Origin: Chondrus crispus
Taxonomy: Eukaryota; Rhodophyta; Florideophyceae; Gigartinales; Gigartinaceae
Assembly (NCBI RefSeq): GCF_000350225.1
Contig: NW_005178811.1
Coordinates: 1-64,000, forward strand
Length of the DNA: 64,000 nucleotides
Reading direction: 5' to 3'
Shown here: in pieces, positions 8,753-17,401 of the stretch
How positions within the stretch are numbered: position 1 is the stretch's first letter
Layout of the letters: each line of letters begins with the position of its first letter
Program-made: the position numbers and the translations under genes
Notes under the pieces: model-generated
Databases searched by the model: none
Seen by the model: the letters and a program-made list of their open reading frames with translations, nothing else
What the model was told of the DNA's origin: nothing

Positions 8753-9718
8753 ATGCCAAAGGGTTTCACCATTCGCCGTCCGGAGGCTCTCGAAATGCAC
8801 GCCACAATGATCGAAGTCCCGGCTGGTACCGACTTGCTCTACTGGCTCAAGAAAAGCGCGGACGAGGCAGGATATCTTCCGCTCGTCGTTCTCTCTGGCA
8901 TGGGTATGCTATCAAAAGCAGTGCTCAACGTGCCCAACGACGAGGCACTCCCGGAGATTGTCGACGCCGACAAACCGTTCGGAGTGACAGTAATTGACGA
9001 ATTCCCAGATGCCCCGTTCGCCATGACCTCTACTCTCGAGCCGTTTGAGGGCGAAATCGGTAGCCCGTCCCTGGAGGAAGTGCAACGGAAACCGCACTGG
9101 GCCTCCGTGCAGACTTTTAATCACCCTTTGTCCCTGCTCTACGCGCACGGGGGGAGGCGGAGGGACGTCTCGAAGCCGGAGATGCATCTCATAGTATCCG
9201 GATCTGACACGAGGACAACGGGCATTTCAGAGACTTTTGTGGGCGAGCTGCTTCCGGGCTGCATAGCGATGACGCCGCTTCACTTTGTCGTCGGCATCGC
9301 AGCAACCACATCTAAGTCTACTGTGCAAGGGTGGACAGTGTCCGTGGAGTCAGGCTACGACGTCATTGAGACACTGCACCTCTTTCTCAAGCGAAGAACT
9401 GTGGGCAAGTGCTTTATTTTCTCCGCGACCGGCAAGTTGGGGGAGGCCGATATCGTCAACGTCAACGAGAGCGGGGAAGAAGAGACTCTCCACATGCCGG
9501 CCGAGCAAGGTCCGTACCACGTCGAGGGCCTGTCCGGCATTCTCAACAACGGGGGAATCGAAGTGCGAGTCCACGCGGCCGTGGTGCACAACTGCAGTGA
9601 GCCGCCCTGCGACTCGGCGGGCGGGCGACTCACGCGCGGCATGGTGAGTTCGGAAGCGGCGCTGGACTTCTACGTGGGCGAAATGACGCGGGAACGAGAT
9701 ATCTTCGAACCGTTGTAG
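8753..9718 (+). CDS. PPC/DUF296 domain protein (AHL-like), two PPC domains
   Basis: From ATG 8753 the product is 321 residues with two PPC (plants and prokaryotes conserved, DUF296) domains. The first spans about residues 10-160 (HATMIEVPAGTDLLYWLKK, LVVLSGMGMLSKAVLN, then PLSLLYAHGG and EMHLIVSG). The second spans about 200-310 (VESGYDVIETLHLFLKR, CFIFSATGKLGEADIV, GPYHVEGLSGILNNGG, IEVRVHAAVV). Plant AHL proteins couple AT-hooks with PPC domains and bind AT-rich DNA at the nuclear matrix. An AT-hook-like string lies in frame just upstream (8642-8680) but has no ATG. A protein with two PPC domains and a possible single hook differs from the usual plant arrangement of one PPC. It ends 3 bp from the convergent CDC26 gene. 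Confidence 0.8.
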   Translation: MPKGFTIRRPEALEMHATMIEVPAGTDLLYWLKKSADEAGYLPLVVLSGMGMLSKAVLNVPNDEALPEIVDADKPFGVTVIDEFPDAPFAMTSTLEPFEGEIGSPSLEEVQRKPHWASVQTFNHPLSLLYAHGGRRRDVSKPEMHLIVSGSDTRTTGISETFVGELLPGCIAMTPLHFVVGIAATTSKSTVQGWTVSVESGYDVIETLHLFLKRRTVGKCFIFSATGKLGEADIVNVNESGEEETLHMPAEQGPYHVEGLSGILNNGGIEVRVHAAVVHNCSEPPCDSAGGRLTRGMVSSEAALDFYVGEMTRERDIFEPL

Positions 9719-9721
9719 CGA

Positions 9722-9934
9722 TTACTGTCCCGGACTTCGACGAGGGAGGCCGAGACGGTCGCTGACAGTCGATCCCTCCACTGCCTTCTGACGCATCGTG
9801 CTCTCGGTCACGACGGCCGGCTCGTCCTTCATGACGTCCGCTTCCGCCTTTTCGCGCCACTCGCGGCGGATCCGGTCGAGCTCGGCAGTGTCTGTTTGAG
9901 TAAGCGGTTGACGAGTAGGTTTCCGACGCAGCAT
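9722..9934 (-). CDS. CDC26: Anaphase-promoting complex subunit CDC26 (APC12)
   Basis: The 70-residue product starts with MLRRKPTRQPL, the signature N-terminus of CDC26. This segment inserts into the TPR groove of APC6/CDC16 and stabilises the anaphase-promoting complex ubiquitin ligase. A charged helix follows (DTAELDRIRREWREKAEAD). The open frame extends 23 codons upstream to a TTG, but the conserved N-terminus fixes the ATG at 9934. Length fits the family, in which only the N-terminal ~30 residues are conserved. Its stop codon (TAA, 9722-9724) is separated from the PPC gene's stop (9716-9718) by three bases, so the two 3' untranslated regions must overlap. Confidence 0.85.
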   Translation of the reverse strand: MLRRKPTRQPLTQTDTAELDRIRREWREKAEADVMKDEPAVVTESTMRQKAVEGSTVSDRLGLPRRSPGQ

Positions 9935-10292
9935 GATGGATTGCGGATGATGTCTGGTGGTTATACAATGGGCATCCGGACAAGCGTGGAGAGAAAGTTG
10001 CAACGATTTGAATGAACTGGGTCGTTGGTGGAGAGTTTAATTCAAGATAAATTTAGTCGCGGCAAAAAGGCACAGTTTTTGCCAAACGGCGGGATGCAAG
10101 CAAAAGGAGAGTGACGACGAACGTAGCCACCAAGAAGCGACTACAGACTTTGCCGCCAGGCACAGTTTGCAAGCGCTAGCAAAGATGGTGTGGGGCTGCA
10201 GCAGATTGGCGCAACGACTAGAGCAAAGCATGGTATGGCTTGGAGGCACTGAACAAGATGGGTTTCCAATGTACAAATAGCAGAAGCGAGCA
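9935..10292. other. Intergenic: CDC26 upstream / centrin downstream
   Basis: No gene seen. It should hold the CDC26 promoter and the centrin 3' untranslated region. Confidence 0.5.
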
Positions 10293-10885
10293 TCACCAGA
10301 GGTCTGTTTTCTTCATTATGCGTATGAACTCGGTATCGCTGACCGCGCCATCCTTATCCATATCGGCCTCCCTAATCATTTCCGCCAGCTCCTCGTCCGT
10401 CATCTTCTCCCCGAGTTGGTCAGCGACAGTGCGCAAATTTTCCGCCGAGATCTTGCCCGTCTTGTCGACATCGAACAGTTCAAAGGCCTTCATCATCTCT
10501 TCCTGGATGTCTCGTTCATTCATGAGTTGGAAAATGAGGTTTTCAAAATCAGGGTAGGATATCTGGTACGCTTTGACTGCAATCCCTGATTGCAACAAGA
10601 CACGAGATAGCTGCTCCTTGCGCGGTGTGAAGTCCAGTGCGCGCATCATGACCTTGAGTTCACGCCGTGCGACCATGCCACTACCAGACGAATCAAACAG
10701 CTCAAACGCTTCGCGGATTTCTACCTTTGCCTCCTCCGTGAGCTCCGGGCGCTTCGCCAGCGGGCGCGAGGGAGTGGTGTCGATGATTTCATCTTTCTGT
10801 GCCGCAAAGACAATCCATACGAGACTTGTTAGGATGGGAGGCTGGGTTGGACAACGCGGGGGGGCAGGATGATACTTACACCCAT
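10293..10885 (-). CDS. CEN: Centrin (EF-hand protein)
   Basis: Two exons on the minus strand: a 6-base exon (ATGGGT, 10885-10880) and 10796-10293. They are separated by an 83-base intron with GTAAGT and a GGCACAG acceptor. The product is 169 residues, the usual centrin length. The first EF-hand ([12 protein letters not shown]) and the fourth ([12 protein letters not shown]) look calcium-competent. The third ([12 protein letters not shown]) has the N at position 12 that is typical of centrins. The second is degenerate. Centrins act at centrosomes or basal bodies and in the nucleus (TREX-2, nucleotide excision repair). If this is a red alga, which lacks flagella and centrioles, a nuclear or spindle-pole role is more likely; that is inference. 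The gene is divergent from the kinase at 11257. Confidence 0.9.
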
Positions 10886-11256
10886 GACGAAGGAAGAAGG
10901 GACGGCAAGGGAATGAGGTGAAAGGCTGGGCGACGAAATTGAGGGGCAAGAGTGTGGGAAGGCAAAAACGCGAAGAGGGCTGTAGGGGTGGGTGGCTCGC
11001 AACAGAAATGCTTGAAATGCCACGACATGCATTCACGCGGATAATAGTGCGAGGGTGCAGTGGTACGCAAAAAAAAATCGTTTTTCTCCAACACATTTCA
11101 TCCTCTTCGGACTCGAACGGCCCTGTCATTCCCTTCCCCCCTTCCCCTTTCACCTTCAACTCTCACAATCGCCTGCCTCACCACCGCCACCCCCCTTCCC
11201 CCCCTTTCTTTCCCGCCTTTCCTTCGTCCTCGCAATTCTTCCCCCTATAAGAGGAC

Positions 11257-12174
11257 ATGACTCAGCTTCGTCACATCGGCACACTTCCCACCTCAACCCG
11301 CGCCCTCATCTCCCTCGCAGAGCTTCCGTCCCCCACAGCACCTCCCACTCCAGTACTCCTTAAAACCTATCTCCGCTCCGATGTCGCCCGCCATAATCTC
11401 ACCCCCATCGTCCAGGCCGAGCGCACCGCCCTCGTCCGTCTCTCCAACCACCATTCCGGTCTTGTCCCCCGTCTCATGTCCGCCTCCGTCTCCCCCACGG
11501 CCCTAACCTTCACTATGCTCCGCGCGCCTGGCATCCCCGCCGTGCGTCTCCCGCGTCCCTTACCCCCACCCCGCGCGGCTGGCATCATCAGACGCCTTGT
11601 TGATGCCCTGTATCAAGTGCATCAGGTCGACGTCGTTCACGCCGACCTCACGCTCCGCAACGTCATCGTTGACCCGGCAAACGCAGACGCCGTCTGTGTC
11701 GTTGACTTTGGCGGCTGCTTTCTTAGGCACCACCCCCACCGAGATCCCTCCTTCACCACCAGTGCCCACGTCCTTGCCCCAGAGCTCCTCTCAGGTGTCC
11801 AACCTGACCCCTCAGCCGATATCTGGGCCCTCGGAATCTTCACCTGGGCCCTGCTTTTCGGCGGCCCAGGCCCGTTTGGCGCCTCCACCGCCTCCGGCGC
11901 CGCGGTCCTTGATGAACTTGACGCCTTCGCTCGCGGTAATACCAGTGTCCACTCGGCCTTTCATGCAGCCGCCCGCCAGCTTGACCCTCCCATCACCTCA
12001 CAGCAACAGCTGCACGCTGCCCATACCTTCATCGCTACTTGCCTTGAACGAGATCCAAAGGACCGCTTTCGGCGCGAGCTTCCTAACGACCATGCCATCT
12101 TTCCCACATGGGCCCACGTCATCGATTACGACAGAATAAAAGCCCATCCTTTCCTTCAACTGTCTGCTGACTAA
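11257..12174 (+). CDS. Protein kinase, unassigned family
   Basis: The 305-residue intronless product is a protein kinase domain with little else. Visible motifs are VLLKTY (lysine near residue 36), a helix-C-like QAERTALVRL, the catalytic loop VVHADLTLRNVIVD (near 128), DFGG (near 150), APELL and the helix-F segment SADIWALGIFTWALLFG. The catalytic loop has HAD in place of HRD but keeps the Asp and Asn; DFG is intact, so activity is likely. The glycine-rich loop is not recognisable. The start ATG follows a CTATAAGAGG string by a few bases. Family assignment (AGC or CAMK-like) is not possible by eye. Confidence 0.75.
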   Translation: MTQLRHIGTLPTSTRALISLAELPSPTAPPTPVLLKTYLRSDVARHNLTPIVQAERTALVRLSNHHSGLVPRLMSASVSPTALTFTMLRAPGIPAVRLPRPLPPPRAAGIIRRLVDALYQVHQVDVVHADLTLRNVIVDPANADAVCVVDFGGCFLRHHPHRDPSFTTSAHVLAPELLSGVQPDPSADIWALGIFTWALLFGGPGPFGASTASGAAVLDELDAFARGNTSVHSAFHAAARQLDPPITSQQQLHAAHTFIATCLERDPKDRFRRELPNDHAIFPTWAHVIDYDRIKAHPFLQLSAD

Positions 12175-12425
12175 TCGCAAAGTAAACTTTCTTCGCATAT
12201 TGCATCATGTCGATAAAACGATGTCTATGGCAAGAAAACTCCCAGATGTCCATTCTTGGTCCCCTCCAACTCTAATTTCGCTACGGTCTGATACAGTGCG
12301 TATCATGCCATTTGATCCTTTGTTCCAGTTCGGTTTTTTGGCATTTCCCCTCCATGCAATTTCTGCGCCTCACGCCTGAAACTACCGCTCGCGTCAGGGA
12401 TGGCGGAACGTGAATAAGCCTTTGC

Positions 12426-13461
12426 ATGAGTGGCAGCAGAGTTTCCCAGGCGATTGCAGCCCGTTTGGGTAGCCGCGCAGATCGCGAAAAAGCGTCGTTC
12501 ATCCAGAGAGGGCTACCAGTGCACACTGCCATCAAAGTCTTGAATCACTCAAGTCCCAAACTGGGTGACCTAGTGGAGGTCGTAGGTGTAACCTCCTCTG
12601 GGAAGACGCAATTATTGCATTTTGTTGCCGCAGATGCGTTGTCGAAATCGAACAACATCGGAAAGCCAGCGGTGTGCTGGTTCGACCTTAACGGGGGGCT
12701 ATGCTTGAAACGCCTCAAACAGATGATTGCACAGCAAAAACATAATTTAGGCGACACGGATGAACGCCGAGTTCTTGCTGGTCTTCGCATCTATCATCCG
12801 GAAAATATGCTTGCTCTGTGCTCATCTTTGCACGCTTTGCGGCGTTTCTTGGACAGTCCAGATGGCGAAAATGGTTCGTGGTCCATGTGCAACTACTAGT
12901 CCCATTGCTGCTTCGCGGTGCAATCACAAACTTGCCGTGATACTAATCTCTCTATCTTCTGTCCCATGCATAGTGAGAAATGTAATTATCGACGCTCTTG
13001 GGACGTTTCATTATCTGGACAAGTTCCAAATAAGCACATCCGATGTTAGGGAAAAAGCACCTGGCTCAGGAACTAATGAATTCGTTCTTGTAAACGTTTT
13101 GCGAGAGCTACTAAAGTCTCAGAAGGTCATTGTCTTTGCAAGTAAGAGCGCTCTATTTGAAGAAGAAGCACTGGGTGTAAAGTGGCCCTTCAGTCAAGCT
13201 GGAATTCCCTCTATCCCTAGAGAGTTTATGCCTAGCTCATGGCGCTCTATTTCGCTACACACGGTGTTGTTATACTTCACGGCGGATGGCCGCTCTGCAG
13301 AAGCACACGAAAGAATTGATCAACGTAGAGGCATCGTGTCATTACTTCGCAACGAAGACAATTCCTTCATTCGAGAGATGACGGTGACGGCAGCCTCGAC
13401 GATAAGAATCGATAGCGACGGCATATTGGAAAACGAAAATGATATCCATGTTGTTGCATAA
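12426..13461 (+). CDS. XRCC2: RAD51 paralogue, XRCC2-like
   Basis: Two exons, 12426-12873 and 12974-13461, join in frame to 311 residues. The intron (100 bases) begins GTTCGT, a weak donor, and ends GCATAG; splicing restores the frame across ENV-RNVIIDALG. The Walker A reads GVTSSGKT inside GDLVEVVGVTSSGKTQLLHF. The Walker B-like strand is NVIIDALGTFHYLD, a pattern XRCC2 shares (hydrophobic-D-S/A-L..FYW). Later segments are VIVFASKSALF and WRSISLHTVLLYF. XRCC2 is part of the BCDX2 complex in homologous recombination repair. Other RAD51 paralogues are the alternative; the length and lone domain favour XRCC2. It converges on the dehydrogenase gene with 120 bp between stops. Confidence 0.75.
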
Positions 13462-13581
13462 CAATCACGATCCACTTCGACATGCTAGTTCCAATTTCTA
13501 CCCGTTTGTCGTTGCTCATAGCGTTGTCGATGGTCACCTTTTCAAGAGTGAGCTGAAGCGCTTAGCAGTTTCCTCATGGTA

Positions 13582-14945
13582 TCAGGACCGCCCAGCCGAT
13601 GCCCGGATACTTTCGATCACAGCAGCGAAATCATCTCTACCTAAGCCAAGACCTTTCGCCGATTTGTACCATTCTAAAACCGAATCGAGTGAGAAAAGGA
13701 GAAAAAGCCACGCAACAGTCAGAATTGTTGCAATGAGCCATGCTGTTGCCAGGCACTCTGGGAGATTGCGGACTTACCATTCGCTGCACTTGATACACCC
13801 ATATTGACTCCCTTTTCGTCTCCAAGCATCTGGGCAAAGCGGATATCCTTTTGGGCATGTTCAAGTGGAAAGTTGGTATCGTAACCCTTGACTCCATGCT
13901 TCATTTTCGGTCCTTTCAGCGCAAACATAGGGGCACTCATGGCGCCTAATGATCTGCAAATATCAATGGAGTGGGATTTCAGAGCATAGCCCAACGTCAG
14001 CCACGAGCATGAAGTGCAAGTTACGAGAATGTTTGTTGCGCGCAGGTACTTACATAATTTCAAGCAAATCATCAACGGAAAGGTCAAGTGCTTCGCTCAA
14101 GACAATACTTTCCCCGAAAGCGGCTAACATGGCCCCCATGAGTTGATTAACGACCAGCTTTCCAACCAAGGCGCGCAGAATAGTCGAAGAAATACAAGTC
14201 AGTACACGCATGTATCTTCTCAAAAAGGATACCCTTCAAGAAACAAGAAGCGCCCACATACCTTCATTTTCGTTCCGTTCCCAACATCCCCCAAAAAAAA
14301 GCTTCTCTTTCCCATAAGGTCCAGAGCCTCCTGGGCTACAGGATGATCATACAGGGCCTTCTCACCAGCACAGAGAAAGATCAGACTACCCTGTTCCGCC
14401 GGTCCCTTTGATCCACTCACGGGCGCTTCCAAAAACCTGCCACCCTTCTCTTGAACCTTTGCGGCTGTATATTCCATATCTTCAATCCGTAATGTCGAGC
14501 AATCTACAATACTTTTGCCGTCTGTAACTCCATTCAGCGCGGACCCGGAACCCTCATGAAAAACAGAGCGGACGGCCTCCGGCGTAGACAGCATGGAAAA
14601 AACGATATCACACTGACGGACCACGTCTGCCGGTTCGGACACGGAGGTGAAGCTCGCATCTGTTTCCGCAAGAGCCTTTTGCAACACATCGCTCTTGTCA
14701 GTTCGGTTCCAGACGACCATATGTTTAAATGTTTTTCCGAGATTGGCAGCCATTGGCAACCCCATGACACCTAGGCCGATGAAGCCAACTTTTACATCGC
14801 TCGCGGCTTGCGACGGAGCGAGGCAATAAAACCTATGGGATGGACGTGCTGTGACGCGCCTAAGGGGTAAGGCCGGCATGCGCCTTATCAGGGTACCGGT
14901 TTGGGACAAGGATGGGGCAAACCCCATTGCATGAACAGGCGGCAT
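13582..14945 (-). CDS. NAD(P)-dependent beta-hydroxyacid dehydrogenase (3-HIBADH / GLYR type)
   Basis: Four minus-strand exons: 14945-14262, 14157-14054, 13953-13778 and 13673-13582. They give 351 residues, and all introns are about 100 bases with GT-AG ends. A ~50-residue basic N-terminal extension looks like an organelle transit peptide. The Rossmann motif is GFIGLGVMGLPMA, followed by VVWNRTDKSD, where the Arg after the second strand favours NADPH. The substrate motif is FLEAPVSGSKGPAEQGSL and the catalytic lysine lies in GNGTKMK-LVVNQLMG across intron 1. The C-terminus (FPLEHAQKDIRFAQ, AANEWYKSAKGLGLG) matches glyoxylate/succinic semialdehyde reductases better than valine-pathway HIBADH. 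Likely role: aldehyde detoxification in plastid or mitochondrion. Confidence 0.88.
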
Positions 14946-15582
14946 TGCAGTTTAATGCACGGAACAAACCTCGGCTCGCTATTGGGAATGGATGTTTGCC
15001 GCTGTTCTGATCCCGACAGCGTTCAATTAAAACCGGCAGTTCACAAAAGAGACTGCGGACTTAAGCCAGAGAGCACTCTTTCAACCGGAGATAAGCTTCC
15101 CAATCTACTCGTCATCGTAAAGGAGAAAAGGGGTAAACAAGAAGAGACCGGATTCATGACGTGTACACTATGGCGGAAATTTGGTTAAAAATTGGCTTAT
15201 GCCGAGATAATCTCCGATCATGAGGTTGATGTCAACCTGCTGTCAACAGCAAGATCGACTGTCGCAGCCCCTTGTCATACAAACACCCTGTTCGCCTCAT
15301 GCACGTCGCTCGTTGGCGGCTAGAAGGATAGTCGCGGATAACGTGGCAGGCGTCGCAGTAGGGTAGAGGAAGCCGAATATCGCTCGTCGGAGGTGCGTTG
15401 GAAGTGGGCAACAATTAGCGCTAGGTTTTAACACCGCGAACTCCTTACCCTGCTTTACCTTGTACAAAGGCACTGCTCCAAGTAAATGACAAATAAACAT
15501 GTCTGTTAAGAGAAGAGGCTCGCTTTCAAGCACTCGAGAAACAGGGGGCCCAGTCTCATACCTAAACCTCAGTCGGTACTTC
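14946..15582. other. Intergenic; no gene recognised
   Basis: It holds the dehydrogenase promoter and the 3' side of the next gene. No coding signal is seen on either strand. Confidence 0.5.
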
Positions 15583-15897
15583 TTAATAATCCTTCACGTT
15601 ACATCTAAACTCCCCTCGCGCGTTTAGTGAAATCGGAACGAATCCTTCGCCGTCAAAGACTTGCGCCTCTCTAGCCCTGAGGACCTCGCCCATATCATCC
15701 TTAGGGCGACAGATGAAGGGCAATTGGGCCGTTTTTGGAGCTCCAAGAATAGTGAAAGGTGCCTTAGGAAGTAATCTTCTCTTTCCGTTGAACTTGAACA
15801 TTCCAAACTTGCAGAAGTTTCCACATAGAGGTGGACCCGCGTTTGCAATAGTGAATGTGCATATAAGTGCTGCAATGAAAACAGTCTTGAGATTCAT
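15583..15897 (-). CDS. Short secreted protein, truncated paralogue of the gene at 55 kb
   Basis: The 104-residue product starts at ATG 15897 with a signal peptide (MNLKTVFIAALICTFTIANA). It then follows the N-terminal half of the 297-residue protein encoded at 54976-55869: Cys-containing CGNFCKFGMFKF, SFTILGAP-type FTILGAPKTAQLPFICRP, and AQVFDGEGFVPIS. It stops where that protein continues into a DUF2135/YfaP-like domain, so it is either a truncated functional paralogue or a pseudogene. It lies about 750 bp from LPMO copy A, just as its full-length relative lies near LPMO copy C. Confidence 0.6.
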   Translation of the reverse strand: MNLKTVFIAALICTFTIANAGPPLCGNFCKFGMFKFNGKRRLLPKAPFTILGAPKTAQLPFICRPKDDMGEVLRAREAQVFDGEGFVPISLNARGEFRCNVKDY

Positions 15898-16646
15898 ACG
15901 TGATAAAGGGGGCAATATCTGCCTTGTTCTTGATGAGGAAGCAGTACAAAGACGGGCGAGATGGTGACTGTGTGCTAACAGAAAAGGGAAAAAACCAAAC
16001 GCAGGTTACTATTATTCATATAGTAGACGCAAGATAGTCAGACCGTCTGGATTTCTGTCTGAGAGCTTATGTGTCACGTTTTGAGCCTCTTGCATAGGCA
16101 CCGTATCTATCCGTATTGTTAATCTAGAGTTGATCAAGTAAAAAGGCATAATGCAAGGCATTAGCTATGATAGCATTGTTGCCACGAGTATGTCCATTGT
16201 ATTGGGGGGCTCATTTCTCCGACTTCATGAAGCAGACTTCGTCTACAAATATTGCCCGCCTGCAGACCAAATAGGACAGAGCAAAATGGTATTGCCACGG
16301 AAAGCTCCCTACTTAGAAACATTATTCGTGTTTTGATGGATTTTCACGACATGCATTACCGGATTGCAATTAAATAGCAGTGCGAATTCGCGGAGCAAGC
16401 GGTTATCGCATCTGGAATTCAGGCCTCGATTTCGAAGCGATACGTATGCTCTTGAGAGCTTTTTTCGATGGAGCAATGTAGTTCCAAATGAGACAATACT
16501 CTGCGCGGGAAGCTTTCAAGAATGAATTGACTCAATCTTCTGGGACAATTGTAGAACCAGATGAGGGATTTTTTCTCACAACCTAGATTTTAAAGAACAA
16601 GTCTGAAACAGAACCACAGAGCATGTACTTGAAAGAATTGCTATAA
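15898..16646. other. Intergenic; no gene recognised
   Basis: AT-richer sequence without coding signal between the short secreted gene and the start of duplicated segment A. Confidence 0.5.
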
Positions 16647-16889
16647 ACAAAAGAGAATTTCATGACAACACAGAAGGGAAGCCATTGTGGCCGTCCCTTT
16701 GTTGAAAAGGGAAAGCTGTGTGGGAGGTGAACGAGAATCATGAAAACATGCGGAAGCGGACTTGAAGTATTCTAACGTGGTAGGAACAGATGTGTTCGGT
16801 TACCTTTCCAACACAGCATGTATTGTTGTAGTACCTACTGTTTACGGATGTCTTCAATCCGTCTTATAAAAAGCTGTGTGTTCCTCGCT

Positions 16890-16926
16890 GTGGTAACAGA
16901 TGCTGTTACCACAGCATCTGTTACCA
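16890..16926. repeat. Hairpin minisatellite GTAACAGATGCTG / CAGCATCTGTTAC
   Basis: The inverted unit GGTAACAGATGCTG-TTACCACAGCATCTGTTACC sits downstream of the LPMO gene. Copy number and arrangement differ among the three duplicates: copy C at about 50769-50822 has one extra 17-base unit, and copy B at 25074-25114 has a rearranged centre. A related single copy occurs at about 26131-26152 and 49727-49745 beyond the tilS pseudogene. Confidence 0.75.
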
Positions 16927-17401
16927 CTGCGGAGAGCATGTGCCGTATGTAATAGGCGATGCGAAGAGCATGGTCACTGGCTCACTGTGACAGCATGTGG
17001 TGCAAGGAGCATGTACAGAAATGGGACAAGAGGCCAAATCTGCGATTAGAGACATAGATAAGGCTGATGCAAGAAGAGGGTCCAAGAAGAGGATCCAAGA
17101 AGAGGATCCAAGAAAACGATTTGCAGGAGACCTGACAAGTCGTGGATTACTACCGGTTTGCATGTGCGACCGCAGCATGACGAGGAAACAGTGCCTTCCT
17201 GCGATTCAGCCACAGCCTCGGCACTATTTTTCGTTGATATGCAACTTCACCATCGCTAGTATTCTTCTTGTGTGAAAGCAACATGGTGTGGCAAGCGAGC
17301 GTCCCGTGATGAATCTTTGATGAAATACAGTTCTTTATACATATGAAACAAACACATACTATCTAGACAAACTATGTACCGTACAACAAATTGCTCTTTC
17401 T

